25,286 nt of DNA, from contig CM007339.1 in NCBI GenBank assembly GCA_000333855.2, positions 506,102-531,387 on the forward strand, given 5' to 3'. The stretch comes from Endotrypanum monterogeii. Its lineage: Eukaryota; Euglenozoa; Kinetoplastea; Trypanosomatida; Trypanosomatidae. This document shows positions 10,202 to 19,798 of the stretch, piece by piece. A model generated the notes under the pieces. The model was not told the DNA's origin and ran no database searches. It worked only from the letters and a program-made list of their open reading frames with translations. Made by a program: the position numbers and the translations under genes. Numbering within the stretch: the first letter of the stretch is position 1; every line of letters begins with the position of its first letter.

Positions 10202-10395
10202 GGAAATCAAGGAGGGGGGAGAGTCCCCACCACCACCACCACCACCATCCCATCTATGTATAAATGTAGACATGGGCATAGCTGGAGAGTCCTCAGCAAT
10301 AGAGTCGGTAGTGCTTTGTTGTATATATATATATATATATACTCACGCTTCCGGATCACGCGCGCCGAAACTCTTTGATTTTTTTTTCTGCAAGC

Positions 10396-10434
<39 letters not shown>

Positions 10435-11265
10435 GTGTATGTGTTTCTGCATGAAAGTCTACGTGCGAACATTAAAAGGTGACTTATCACCTGTGGGCTC
10501 TCTACTCAAACACACACATACGCACACACAGAGAGAGGGAGAGAGGGGGGACTTACCCAAACTCGCTCCAGAGCAAGGCGACCGCGAGGTGATCATTTGA
10601 GGCATCTCGTATTATTATATATTTCTCTATAAAACACGAAAAAAAAATTACATATAATCGCCAACACTTTTTTTTTCCCTGTTTGTGCATCCGAGTCGCA
10701 TCTTCAATCCCCCTCCTAATCTTAACCCTTGCCCCCACCCATGTGCGTGTGTCATAGGATAATCTTTTTTTTTTTGCTTTTTTCCCTATCAATCACTTCA
10801 GCCTCGTATCACCACACACCCACTAGCCCCCGCGGGGAACTTCTAGCTCGAGTGTACACACCGAGACCGCGTTAGTCAGGGACGCGTAAGCCAAACACGT
10901 CTTTATGAGCCACTCAAATCGCTTCATTACCACCATTATCACCCTCGCACGACGAAAAAAAAAAAAAGCGAAAGCCAGAGACAAGACTTTTTTTTTTAAT
11001 CCTCACTTACCAGCCCGCCCCCGCCTACCGAATCTCTCTTCCCCTCTCTTGTGTCTGAGTGTCTCTTCCTCGCCACCTTTTTTATGTTACTATTATTATT
11101 TAATATCCAGTGGGTAGTTTTTTAGACTCACACCCACCTCTTCCCGTCTATTGTCTCGCTCGCCTGTGTGGCCACGCTCTATTCGGTGGCTTGAGTGGTA
11201 CTTCATGCCCTTTTTTGTCGTATTGAGGTGTACCCAGCTCCAGGGAAGAGCAAAACACACCTAGT

Positions 11266-11299
<34 letters not shown>

Positions 11300-11308
11300 T
11301 GCTTCATC
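10202..11308. other. Intergenic interval between MBOAT copies 1 and 2
   Basis: No gene is seen. It contains a CAC triplet repeat (about 10229-10247), TA tracts (10322-10341 and 10402-10432), poly-T and poly-A runs and a CA tract (about 11272-11299). This spacer does not visibly repeat the spacer upstream of copy 1, so only the coding core, not a whole gene unit, is highly similar between the copies. Confidence 0.55.
10402..10432. repeat. TA microsatellite
   Basis: About 15 TA units, in the 3' flank of MBOAT copy 1. Confidence 0.85.
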
Positions 11309-11350
11309 CTTGCCTCTTTTCTCTCTCCCTCCTCAATTTCTTTGCTCCAG
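11309..11350 (+). promoter_or_regulatory. Predicted trans-splice acceptor for MBOAT copy 2
   Basis: A strong pyrimidine tract (11309-11348) ends in CAG at 11348-11350. It lies after the upstream in-frame ATG at 11299, so that ATG should be removed and ATG 11383 used. A second AG at 11367-11368 could also serve. Using the first AG retains an out-of-frame ATG at 11354; using the second removes it. Confidence 0.65.
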
Positions 11351-11382
11351 TTCATGTTAAGCCACAAGACGGCAAAACAAAC

Positions 11383-13842
11383 ATGTCTCTCACCGCACGG
11401 ACGTCACCTGTACAGATCGCCTCTTCCACCAGCACCTCTTCGAGCCTCGCACATTCCTTGCGCGTGCCATCTTCGGTGGCCGAGAAGAACCGAAACCGAT
11501 CCCCCTTCCGTAAGCCGAGCTCGGCTCTGCGAAGCACTTTAGCAGATCCATCTGACTCAATCCCATTTTGGCCATCAATTTTCGGAAGACTCATGTCCTC
11601 ATATCCGTATGCGTCCTCCGCACTGCCAGCACCACCAGCAGCCTGCACGGCACCGTGGTTCTCCAAGCTCCATTCGCTCTTCCTGCGTACCACCCTGCAG
11701 GCGGACCTTGCGGTGCCTGACTTTGAGACGGTGTACCCGCGGATCTTCGTGATCGAGTACCTCATCTCTGTGTCCATGGTGACCTACATCTGCGTCTATG
11801 CATTCCACACGTTGCAAATGTTTTGCTTCAAAAACGTCAAGCACTACTCTGCGGACCTGTTATCCCCCTACAGCCTCCTCTCCCACTACGGAGGAACCGG
11901 TTACGATGGGCGTATTGACACTCAGTGGGCGGCTTTCTCGAACGAGTACGCTCTGATGATAAAGATTTTCTCCTCCATAGCTTTGATCACATTATTATGC
12001 CGCCGCGCCTCAGCCGCCTCTATGGTGGGCGCGTCCTCCCCAAAGGGCTCGACCTCACTGTCTATCATCGATGACGATGTGCCCTCCCTCGCCACATACG
12101 ATGACTCGCTCAACAGTAACATGCCACGCACAACTCTCATGAAAAGCGGTATCGGTTACAAGATACTGTCCTCTGCGCACACCTCATCCGCGCGGCGTGT
12201 TGTGTATAAAATCGCCGGCCGACCATGCAGCCTCCCCGTGTTCTATTGCATCGCCGGTGCAATCTTCCTGGGCATCGCACACGGCCCTTATTTTGTCTTG
12301 CCGCTGCTCATCATCACTGCAAACTACATCGTATTCACACGGCTTCAGCGCGTGTGCCCCTACTGGTTGTTCATGACCATCATGTGGGTCACACACGTCG
12401 GACTCCTGTACATTGTCTCCGTTAACAACGGCTTCGAACAGACATATTGGGTGCAGCAACTCTTCACCTCACCGAAAACCAACGTAGGGAACTCAACAAC
12501 GAAGGAGAGGATACCCCTGTGGAACAGCGCCATGCGCTGGAGCGTGGCGTTCCGCATGACCACGCTACGACTCATCGCCTTCAACTACGACCTCTGGGAG
12601 GCGACGCACGCCGCCTCGCGCGCGCGCGAGCGTGCCACGGTGAAGCATGACACCACGTGCGTGGAGTGTGCGCAGCTGCGCCAGCAGAACGCAGCGTCGC
12701 TGCCTGCCGAGGCATCGCGCTGCTACAAGTACCGTACCGAGTACTCACGCGACGTCGCCGACTACACCTTTGTGAACTACGCCGCGTATGTTCTTTTCCC
12801 ACCTCTCTACATTGCCGGACCGATGTCGTCCTTCAATGCTTTTGTGTCGCACATGCGTGTGCCAAGCACGTCGATGCCACCGTGGAAGATGCTGGGGTAT
12901 GCGTTCAGCATTCTGTGCACCTACGCTACGACCGTGGTACTTCTTCACTTCGTCCACATTCCAGCCCTCGCGAAGCACTCATACCTCATCGCTCGCATGT
13001 CGTTTGTGGAACAGTCGCATTACTTCTTCTTCTCCCTCGCCTATCTGTGGTTGAAGTTCAGTTTTTTGTGGAAGTCGTCGCGTCTTTTTGCGATGCTGAG
13101 CGGCATCGAGGCACCCGAGGACATGCGCCGCTGCTTCAACGCGGCGTTCACCGTGCGGGAATTCTGGCGTGACTGGCACGCCTCCTTCAATCTGTGGGTG
13201 GTACGATACATGTACATCCCGATGGGTGGCCGCAACCGCGTTGCGCTGTCGGTGTTGCCCATTTTTCTCTTCATCGCGATCTGGCACGACCCCATTCTAC
13301 ATCTGGTCAAGTGGGCGGTGTGTATTGCTCTGATGTTTGTGCTGGAGCTGGTGGTGAGCGGGTACTTTGAGAGAGTGGTAGCAGCGTTCCGCCGTGAGAT
13401 GGCGGATGCTGCCGAATCGGCGCCCAACAAACTAGGTCAAACCTTGACGACCGACGACGAAGGCGTGGAACCTCAACCGCGCCGTCATCTCTCCAGGCGA
13501 CTTGCAACACTTGTAGTACGCTTCTCAAGCCCAATGATTCGCGCCTGGTCGTATCGAGTGTTGCGCGTGTTGGGGGGCATCGGATCAATCTCAGGGCTGA
13601 TCTTCGCCAATTTAATTGGCTTTTCCATGCAAAATGAACACTCCCAAATGGGGAAGGCGGGCCCTACGGACAAGTCGCTCGAGGCAGACACGGCATTCGT
13701 GAGGACGCTGCGCCAGATCACACCGCTTTTTTTCCTCGGATATTTTTTTTACCTTCACTGCACTGTCTCCATCAATCTTCTCACACGTGATGCAGAAGCG
13801 AACCAAATGCGAGCGTTGAAGAAACAGTATGGTTTGGAGTGA
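11383..13842 (+). CDS. GUP1: Gup1-like MBOAT O-acyltransferase, copy 2
   Basis: 819 residues, with the same family and predicted role as copy 1. The N-terminal tail is long and Ser/Thr/Pro-rich (about 1-120) and unlike copy 1; membrane segments follow from about 123. Signatures are intact: YIAGP (476-480), FWRDWH (594-599), RYMYIPMGG (608-616) and AIWHD with the probable catalytic His635. The loop Cys residues are 426, 429 and 447. Residues about 290-678 match copy 1 closely except for three patches (357-385, 511-549, 586-589). The N-terminal and C-terminal parts have diverged strongly. The ORF extends to an ATG at 11299, but the splice acceptor at 11350 lies after it, so I start at ATG 11383. 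It ends with TGA. Neighbouring copies 1 and 3 lie on the same strand. Confidence 0.93.
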   Translation: MSLTARTSPVQIASSTSTSSSLAHSLRVPSSVAEKNRNRSPFRKPSSALRSTLADPSDSIPFWPSIFGRLMSSYPYASSALPAPPAACTAPWFSKLHSLFLRTTLQADLAVPDFETVYPRIFVIEYLISVSMVTYICVYAFHTLQMFCFKNVKHYSADLLSPYSLLSHYGGTGYDGRIDTQWAAFSNEYALMIKIFSSIALITLLCRRASAASMVGASSPKGSTSLSIIDDDVPSLATYDDSLNSNMPRTTLMKSGIGYKILSSAHTSSARRVVYKIAGRPCSLPVFYCIAGAIFLGIAHGPYFVLPLLIITANYIVFTRLQRVCPYWLFMTIMWVTHVGLLYIVSVNNGFEQTYWVQQLFTSPKTNVGNSTTKERIPLWNSAMRWSVAFRMTTLRLIAFNYDLWEATHAASRARERATVKHDTTCVECAQLRQQNAASLPAEASRCYKYRTEYSRDVADYTFVNYAAYVLFPPLYIAGPMSSFNAFVSHMRVPSTSMPPWKMLGYAFSILCTYATTVVLLHFVHIPALAKHSYLIARMSFVEQSHYFFFSLAYLWLKFSFLWKSSRLFAMLSGIEAPEDMRRCFNAAFTVREFWRDWHASFNLWVVRYMYIPMGGRNRVALSVLPIFLFIAIWHDPILHLVKWAVCIALMFVLELVVSGYFERVVAAFRREMADAAESAPNKLGQTLTTDDEGVEPQPRRHLSRRLATLVVRFSSPMIRAWSYRVLRVLGGIGSISGLIFANLIGFSMQNEHSQMGKAGPTDKSLEADTAFVRTLRQITPLFFLGYFFYLHCTVSINLLTRDAEANQMRALKKQYGLE
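12250..13416 (+). repeat. Gene-converted core, member 2 (matches 8609-9775)
   Basis: Identical blocks are 12296-12450, 12538-12911, 13028-13136 and 13150-13415 (one mismatch, at 13348). Divergent islands lie at 12451-12537, 12912-13027 and 13137-13149. Identity covers third codon positions, so protein-level constraint alone does not explain it. Confidence 0.9.
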
Positions 13843-14140
13843 ACCCCACACCCCGGCGCCCTCCCTCCTTCCTGTACAATCACGTGTCGGTGGCCCGGCA
13901 CGGCTTCAAAGCCGACTCTTCAGTGGAGACTAGTAGATTCTTTGTTGTTTTTGTTGTTTTTTTTTTTACGCTTCATTCTGCGGAAATCTTTCGGCTCGCA
14001 CTTTGTTTTTTTTTTTTTCAGGAAGGATCTCCCCTCTTTGTTTTTTTTTTTTTTTTATGGAGGGAAAGAGGAGAGAGGAAGACCAACTTCTCACCCTCAC
14101 CCCCTCCCCACCACACATACGTACGCCACCCGCATTCATT

Positions 14141-14252
14141 CCTCCCTGTCCCCGTACCTCCCTGTCCCCGTACCTCCCTGTCCCCGTACCTCCCTGTCCC
14201 CGTACCTCCCTGTCCCCGTACCTCCCTGTCCCCGTACCTCCCTGTCCCCGTA
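14141..14252. repeat. Minisatellite, seven perfect 16-bp units
   Basis: The unit CCTCCCTGTCCCCGTA occurs seven times without mismatch and is followed by a partial CCTCCC. It is C-rich on this strand. Since 16 is not a multiple of 3, and no codon bias is seen around it, this is not a protein repeat; the apparent Pro/Tyr/Val-rich ORFs across it are artefacts. Confidence 0.95.
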
Positions 14253-14311
14253 CCTCCCCTCCAGTTAAGTCCGTCTCTTTAACTTTTACTCCCTTGGAGT
14301 CAACAACACCT

Positions 14312-14313
<2 letters not shown>

Positions 14314-14349
<36 letters not shown>
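14314..14349. repeat. (TG)18 microsatellite
   Basis: An uninterrupted TG tract in the 3' flank of MBOAT copy 2, about 60 bases after the 16-bp minisatellite. Confidence 0.95.
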
Positions 14350-14352
<3 letters not shown>

Positions 14353-14765
14353 CTGTGCTGCGGCCGTGTGCCCCGATCCCCTACCCAAGTCTCTACTCGA
14401 CAGAACCTTTTTTTGTTGTTTGTTTTACCTTGGTTGGTGCTCACCGTGTGAGTTACATATTTTGTCTCTCTCTTCATTTTCTTTTTTTTTATTGTTTTTA
14501 TTTTTTTTCATTGCTCTTGAGTGACTGGTTCACCTGATCTCATCTCCGTGAAGCACTCACCCCACCACGGCCTTGTTATTATGATTATGATTGATGTTTT
14601 CCCATTTTTTTTTTACCACATTTCTTTCTCCGACCATTCTACACGATGTATTCGTTACCGAACAGCGCACCATCTTCAGTGTTGAGTATTCCATTTTTTT
14701 TTTTTGAGCCATGCATCATCCCCTGCCCTTGTTCCCTCACCCCCTCACTCCTTCGAATGGGGGAG

Positions 14766-14792
14766 GTGTGTGTGTGTGTGTGTGTGTGTGTG
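14766..14792. repeat. GT microsatellite
   Basis: About 13 GT units in the 3' flank of MBOAT copy 2. Confidence 0.9.
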
Positions 14793-15556
14793 AGTGGAGG
14801 AGGGTGGCGTGGTGTGGTACGCCTATCGTATGGCATCTATCAGAGGTGAAGGTGTAGATTGTCCCCCCCCCCCCATCCCCCTTCCCGACCTTCCTCAGCC
14901 TTCTCATTTTTTTTTTTTACGGGTGTCTCTGTTTTCTAGGAAAGCAAACAGTGGCATGTAATTCTTGATGTTCATTTGTTTCTTCATTTTTTTTTTCTTA
15001 GTCGGAGACTTTAGGGAGTGTGAAGGAACGGCCGGGCGAGAGCATCCCTGAGCGACCACCGCACCGAACCGCCTCTGTACCTATCGATGTGCAAAAAGTC
15101 GACAAAATAGAGAGCAACGGAAAGAGGGGGGAGATATATATATTTTTATTTCTTGTCTGCGAAACGCACACCAGCAGTTGGTAAACCACACGTTTGTTTG
15201 TTCCTTTGTTGTTGTTGTTGCTGACTTTTTTTTTTTTCATGCTAAACGATTTTTCTTTTTTTTATCGTCTCCTCCGACTCGTATGTCAGCGTCTCGTGTA
15301 TGCATCGGAGTACCTTGCGCAAATCGGTCTGTATGTGTTTTTTTCTGTGTGTGTTCATAGGTTTTTTTTTTTTTCTGTGGGAGAGAGGAGAGCGCTCAAG
15401 TGCACCCGATTGTTTTTGTTGCTTCTCATGAGGGGAGGGGCGTTACACGAGTCGGTAAATAAAAAATAAAGAAAGGTTTCCTGTCTGGCATATTGTGCAC
15501 GCGCTCTGTTCGCCCCTCGGCTAATGTTTTTGTTTTTCCCCACCAACACTACCTAC

Positions 15557-15587
<31 letters not shown>

Positions 15588-17043
15588 GGACATGTGCGTG
15601 TTTGTGTTTGTGTGTGCTCTGCCTACTAATTCACAGCTTCTATTACGGCAAGCCCTTAACGTTTCGCTGATTATTTCTTTATTTTCCCTGAAGCATCGCC
15701 CTCATTCGGTCCATTGCACTCACGATCCTTTTTTTGTAGTTTCCTTTCTTGTTCTTCTCTTCATTTCGACTGAGGAAGTTTGTGCGATTGCTTCCCTCTG
15801 CTTGCAGGAGACATCGGTATTGATACTCGAAAACGGTGTGTATATGTGTGATTGAATTTATTTCATGCAATCTGTACACGCACCGTTACCTCACCCCTTC
15901 CGTTGTCACTCCTCCCTTTCCCTGCCCCTTCTCGTGATGCAATTTATTTATTTATTTTTATCTCAACCATGCCGCCGATGTATGGGAAAAATCCGATAGT
16001 GAGAAGCGTGCTCACCCACCCCTGTATGAACGCGTGCATGTAAATCAATGAATATATATGCCTGTGTGTATTCATTTATATATATATTATAGATTATTTT
16101 TTTTTGGTTTAAAAATCATGTAATAAGATTTAAAAGGGACTTTCTCGTCCAGCATACCGGCTAGATCTCCCTACCGCGAACGAGGCTCATCGGTTTCGGA
16201 GGTATATGGCTACGATAAGTGTTTGCTGCTCGTTTGCTTATGCAAACTCCGCCTTTTATTTGATAAAAAAAGAGGGGGAATCTACTGTTGATATGACTCC
16301 TTCGCATCCCCATCTACCCACCCCGGATACGATCGAAAGCTGTGCGTGTGTATTCCTTCACAGTTTTCCCTGCATCCTCGTATACCATTCCTTTTGAGGG
16401 GAGACTGAGGTGAGGTGCAACCTCTCACCATACTCCGTACCGCTGTTCTCGCAACTCTCTGACCCTCCCTTCTTTTATCCCTCATCATTCCCGTTGTGGG
16501 TATGACTGGAACTATTTTCTCGATTCACACATGCACAAACTGCATCGGTGCTTACACAACCATCTTCACGGATGCTGAACGGTGTGGCACCTCTCTCCCC
16601 TGGTACCTCCGCCCGCCTTCCGACACACATACATACCCTGCGTACAGTGACGTCCAGGGACCTCTCAAGACCTGCCCTCATATACGCACGCGCCGCCTTC
16701 CATCAAATCCGTGCACCGGGTCCTTCCCTCGTGTGTTCTCTTCTATAGCGTTACAGGTGAATACATGCAGCGGTAAACAACGACACGAAGACACAACAAA
16801 TAAAATTATTTCTCATTTCTATAAATGTATACATTTGTATCGATGCATAACTATACCCTCTGCTGACACCTAGCACATCGGTTCGAACACTATACGCTAA
16901 ATACTTTTATATCATTTGTGGGGGAGGAAGGCTTTATGATTCTCCCCCCCCCCCTTTTTTTTTTTTATTTTTTACTCTCTTCCCTTCGCCCACATCCCGA
17001 ATTTGGGTCTCTGAAACACACGAGCGGAAATATATTTATTCCG

Positions 17044-17044
<1 letters not shown>

Positions 17045-17077
<33 letters not shown>

Positions 17078-17110
17078 CGGTGGTGGTGTGCTGTGCTGTG
17101 CTGTGCTGTG
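17045..17110. repeat. TG microsatellite plus CTGTG pentamer repeat
   Basis: A TG tract (17045-17075), a GGT-rich bridge, four CTGTG units (17091-17110), then two TTCTGTG-like units. It lies about 300 bases upstream of MBOAT copy 3. Confidence 0.9.
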
Positions 17111-17384
17111 TTCTGTGTTCTGTGTTTGTGCATTTATTTGTGTAAAGGATCATTATTGGCACTCGCATACATTTATACGCATGTATATGTAGACGCGTAT
17201 ACACGTACGCACACTGACTTACTCGTACACATCTGTGCACCGCGCTCAGACAGACACACACACACACGAGCCCACTTGAGAAAAGGGGAGAGGTGGTGAA
17301 GAAGTCGGAAAAAATATATACTCTAATTATATTTCGAGAAGAAATAACAACGTTTCTTTTTCATATTGGAGTGGGGGGGGCTGA

Positions 17385-17399
17385 TTTTCTTTCTTGTAG
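17385..17399 (+). promoter_or_regulatory. Predicted trans-splice acceptor for MBOAT copy 3
   Basis: TTTTCTTTCTTG followed by TAG ending at 17399. This leaves only a 12-nt 5' UTR before ATG 17412 and strongly supports that start. Confidence 0.7.
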
Positions 17400-17411
17400 C
17401 TTGGACTAACA

Positions 17412-19652
17412 ATGGGATGTGATACCTCGTATACGGTGTCGCTTGTCCGCGCGCCGCGACTGTTGCGCTCTGCGTCGCAGATAGCGACAGCAGTGGCAGA
17501 AAGGCTTACTACCTCTATGAGAACCGCACCATCTATTTTCAGAGGATCCTCAGATGGCGGTGGAAACAAGAACGACGATATGGACAGCGTGCTTCCACTA
17601 CTGTACACGGCAACAATGAATGCCGCACATACGGTGAAGCCTGCCAACCTTTTGTGCACCTCGCTGGAATACAGTGTCTGTGTCGTCTCTCTTGTCTCTG
17701 CTGTCTCCTATTTCTTATTCTACAGGATCATGTGTGTCGGTATTGCGCACTACGAGGTGTTGAAGAAAAATTACCATCCACCGTGGTTTCTGTACCGCTG
17801 GCTTGGTAGCAAAGGAGTGGATGTGACAGATAGGCAGTGGTACTACTTCGTGGTCATCATTCCCTCCGTCATGCCATACCTGATCCTCTTTCTTTACGTA
17901 TCCCATCGACTACGCACCCGCGGCGCGTCGAACACGGCAAAGATTCCTGAAGACCCTTTGTCCAGCGTTACACTGATCGATGGCAAGGAGTGCATCATAT
18001 CCACTGTGAACACTTCGTGCACAGATAGCAGCACAGACGAGGTCCGCGACATCAAATGGACTGCGAAAAACGTATTTCCCCTACATGTCTTTCATATCAT
18101 CTCTGGCATGATTATTGCCTTGGGCCTCTGCGGACCGGGGTTTTTTTTTGGTGTGTTCTGGATGCTGCTCAACTTTTACCTGATCGTTCCCCTTCACAAG
18201 AAACTCTCCTTTCGTGTGTGCATGACGGTGATGTGGGTAACGCATGTAGTCGTCCTCTTTGTTAACTTCTACGCAGGCGGATACCGTTTTGCCTGGCTCG
18301 GACTGGGGTTTCTCGACAAACTGTGGACCCCGATCATCCCTTGGTCTACTCAATATAACATGTCAGTGCTGCGTATGATTTCCTTCAACAGCGATTTTTG
18401 GGAATCCGAAAGCGTTGGCGAGGAGCAGCGTCAAAAGTCACTGACGAAGCACGCATGCAGCTGCATTACATGTGCGGAAACACGTGAGAGACACCGCTAC
18501 TCCTCCACTACACTACCACAGGAGGCGCTGTCGTGTTATAGGTGTCGCACCGAGTGCCCGAGATACCCGCAAGAGTACACAATCAGCTCCTACCTCGGCT
18601 ACATATTTTATCTACCCCTTTTCATGGCGGGGCCGCTGTCATCCTTCAACGCATATGCTTCGTATCAGCAATACCCGGCACTGAGCGTTTCCAATAGGGG
18701 CGTCCTTTGGTATGGAATTCGTTTTGCGTGCCGCGCCATTGGACTGATAACGTTGATGCATTACCTACCCATTATTGCGATCCTCCAATCCCCTGCTCCG
18801 CCAATCGCAAATGCAACGGCTGGGATGACGCCTGTCAATTATGCGAGCGCAGCGGCCAATAAGACCGTGGGAGCCGACCTCGCAACACCGCTGTACAGCA
18901 CTGCCATCATTTCTCGACAGAACATGACGAGCACAACGAACAGCACCACGGTGGCTGTTGCCGCCCTCTCTGTACTGCAGCAAATGGGAATTACAGACAA
19001 GGCCTCTCTGTTCCTCCTCACACTGGGCTTCCTGTGGGCCAAATTTGATATCATGTGGCGTTTCTTCCGCCTTTTTGCGCTACTGGACCACTTTGACCCG
19101 CCAGAGGACATGCCGCGCTTCTTCGCGAACACAGTGAGCATCCAGCGCTTCTGGCGAGACTGGCACGCCTCCTTCAATTTGTGGATCGTAAGGTACATGT
19201 ACATCCCGATGGGTGGAAGTCGTACAAAGTTTATCTCCATATTTCCTATTTTTTTTTTCATCGCAATATGGCACGACATTGAACTGCGACTCGTCCTCTG
19301 GGCGCTTCTCATCTGCGTCGGCTTCGTTCCCGAGATCGCCGTGAAACTTTTCTTTTCGTCTAATAAAATCCCGCTGGTGGCGCGAATCAAACGCCGACCG
19401 CTTCTGTGGCGTTACCTGCGAGTGTTTGGCGTGCAGCTAGCGATGATGGAATTGATCATAGCCAATCTTGTCGGCTTCTCTGTCGGCACCACCGGCACAC
19501 TGTCGGTGATTCGAGAGCTTCTTCACGAAATGACGTGGACATTCTTGATCCTCGTGCCATACCTCTTCCTGTGCGCAGCGAACCTCGCCCTGCGAGACCA
19601 CGACAGGGAAATCGAAGAACAGCAACAAATGAAACTCAAATATTGCCCCTAG
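17412..19652 (+). CDS. GUP1: Gup1-like MBOAT O-acyltransferase, copy 3 (divergent)
   Basis: 746 residues, same family, but clearly more distant from copies 1 and 2 than they are from each other. Signatures are kept: FMAGP (404-408), FWRDWH (580-585), RYMYIPMGG (594-602) and AIWHD with the probable catalytic His621. The loop at 345-385 has six Cys (349, 351, 354, 375, 378, 382), against three in the other copies. A hydrophilic insertion (about 458-522) carries four N-glycosylation sequons (Asn467, 483, 504, 510), so it probably faces the ER lumen or outside. The first membrane segment is near 85-108; the N-terminal tail is short and basic. The start is the first ATG after a splice acceptor with a very short leader. 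It ends with TAG. Predicted role: membrane-bound acyl transfer, possibly on GPI or another lipid; the substrate may differ from copies 1 and 2. Confidence 0.92.
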   Translation: MGCDTSYTVSLVRAPRLLRSASQIATAVAERLTTSMRTAPSIFRGSSDGGGNKNDDMDSVLPLLYTATMNAAHTVKPANLLCTSLEYSVCVVSLVSAVSYFLFYRIMCVGIAHYEVLKKNYHPPWFLYRWLGSKGVDVTDRQWYYFVVIIPSVMPYLILFLYVSHRLRTRGASNTAKIPEDPLSSVTLIDGKECIISTVNTSCTDSSTDEVRDIKWTAKNVFPLHVFHIISGMIIALGLCGPGFFFGVFWMLLNFYLIVPLHKKLSFRVCMTVMWVTHVVVLFVNFYAGGYRFAWLGLGFLDKLWTPIIPWSTQYNMSVLRMISFNSDFWESESVGEEQRQKSLTKHACSCITCAETRERHRYSSTTLPQEALSCYRCRTECPRYPQEYTISSYLGYIFYLPLFMAGPLSSFNAYASYQQYPALSVSNRGVLWYGIRFACRAIGLITLMHYLPIIAILQSPAPPIANATAGMTPVNYASAAANKTVGADLATPLYSTAIISRQNMTSTTNSTTVAVAALSVLQQMGITDKASLFLLTLGFLWAKFDIMWRFFRLFALLDHFDPPEDMPRFFANTVSIQRFWRDWHASFNLWIVRYMYIPMGGSRTKFISIFPIFFFIAIWHDIELRLVLWALLICVGFVPEIAVKLFFSSNKIPLVARIKRRPLLWRYLRVFGVQLAMMELIIANLVGFSVGTTGTLSVIRELLHEMTWTFLILVPYLFLCAANLALRDHDREIEEQQQMKLKYCP

Positions 19653-19762
19653 TACGAAGCGGTGGGGGTTGGCACATGTGTGTGGTGATGGTGGTGCAGG
19701 AAGAAAAAAAAAGAAAATGCAATTCCCGCCCCGAAAACACACAAACACACATACATACACAT

Positions 19763-19798
19763 ACACACACACACAAATATATATATATATATATATAT
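19763..19798. repeat. CA then AT microsatellite
   Basis: A CA tract (19763-19775) runs into about eleven AT units (19777-19798), about 110 bases after the stop of MBOAT copy 3. Confidence 0.9.

Larger units (their letters stand above)
13843..17384. other. 3.5-kb intergenic interval between MBOAT copies 2 and 3
   Basis: No supported gene despite the length, and no visible remnant of another MBOAT copy. It contains very long T runs (about 14006-14019, 14041-14056), a 16-bp minisatellite (14141-14252), TG tracts (14314-14349, 14766-14792, 17045-17075), a CTGTG pentamer repeat (17091-17110), and overlapping ATTTA units (about 15942-15960) like AU-rich UTR elements. A T/C-rich tract with AGs at 15772-15773 and 15808-15809 resembles a splice acceptor but leads into no ORF. 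ORFs such as one at 16496-16873 lack codon bias. Confidence 0.55.

Noticed and set aside
13839..14282. A 147-codon open frame over the minisatellite, Pro/Tyr/Val-rich
   Set aside because: It comes from a 16-bp repeat read in rotating frames, has poly-Phe from T runs, begins at a non-ATG codon and shows no codon bias.
15493..15855. A 120-codon plus-strand ORF
   Set aside because: It crosses CA/GA repeats and T-rich spacer; its hydrophobic stretches come from T runs, and codon bias is absent.
16496..16873. A 125-codon plus-strand ORF in the long spacer
   Set aside because: No third-position GC bias, no convincing protein character, and no resemblance to MBOAT sequence.
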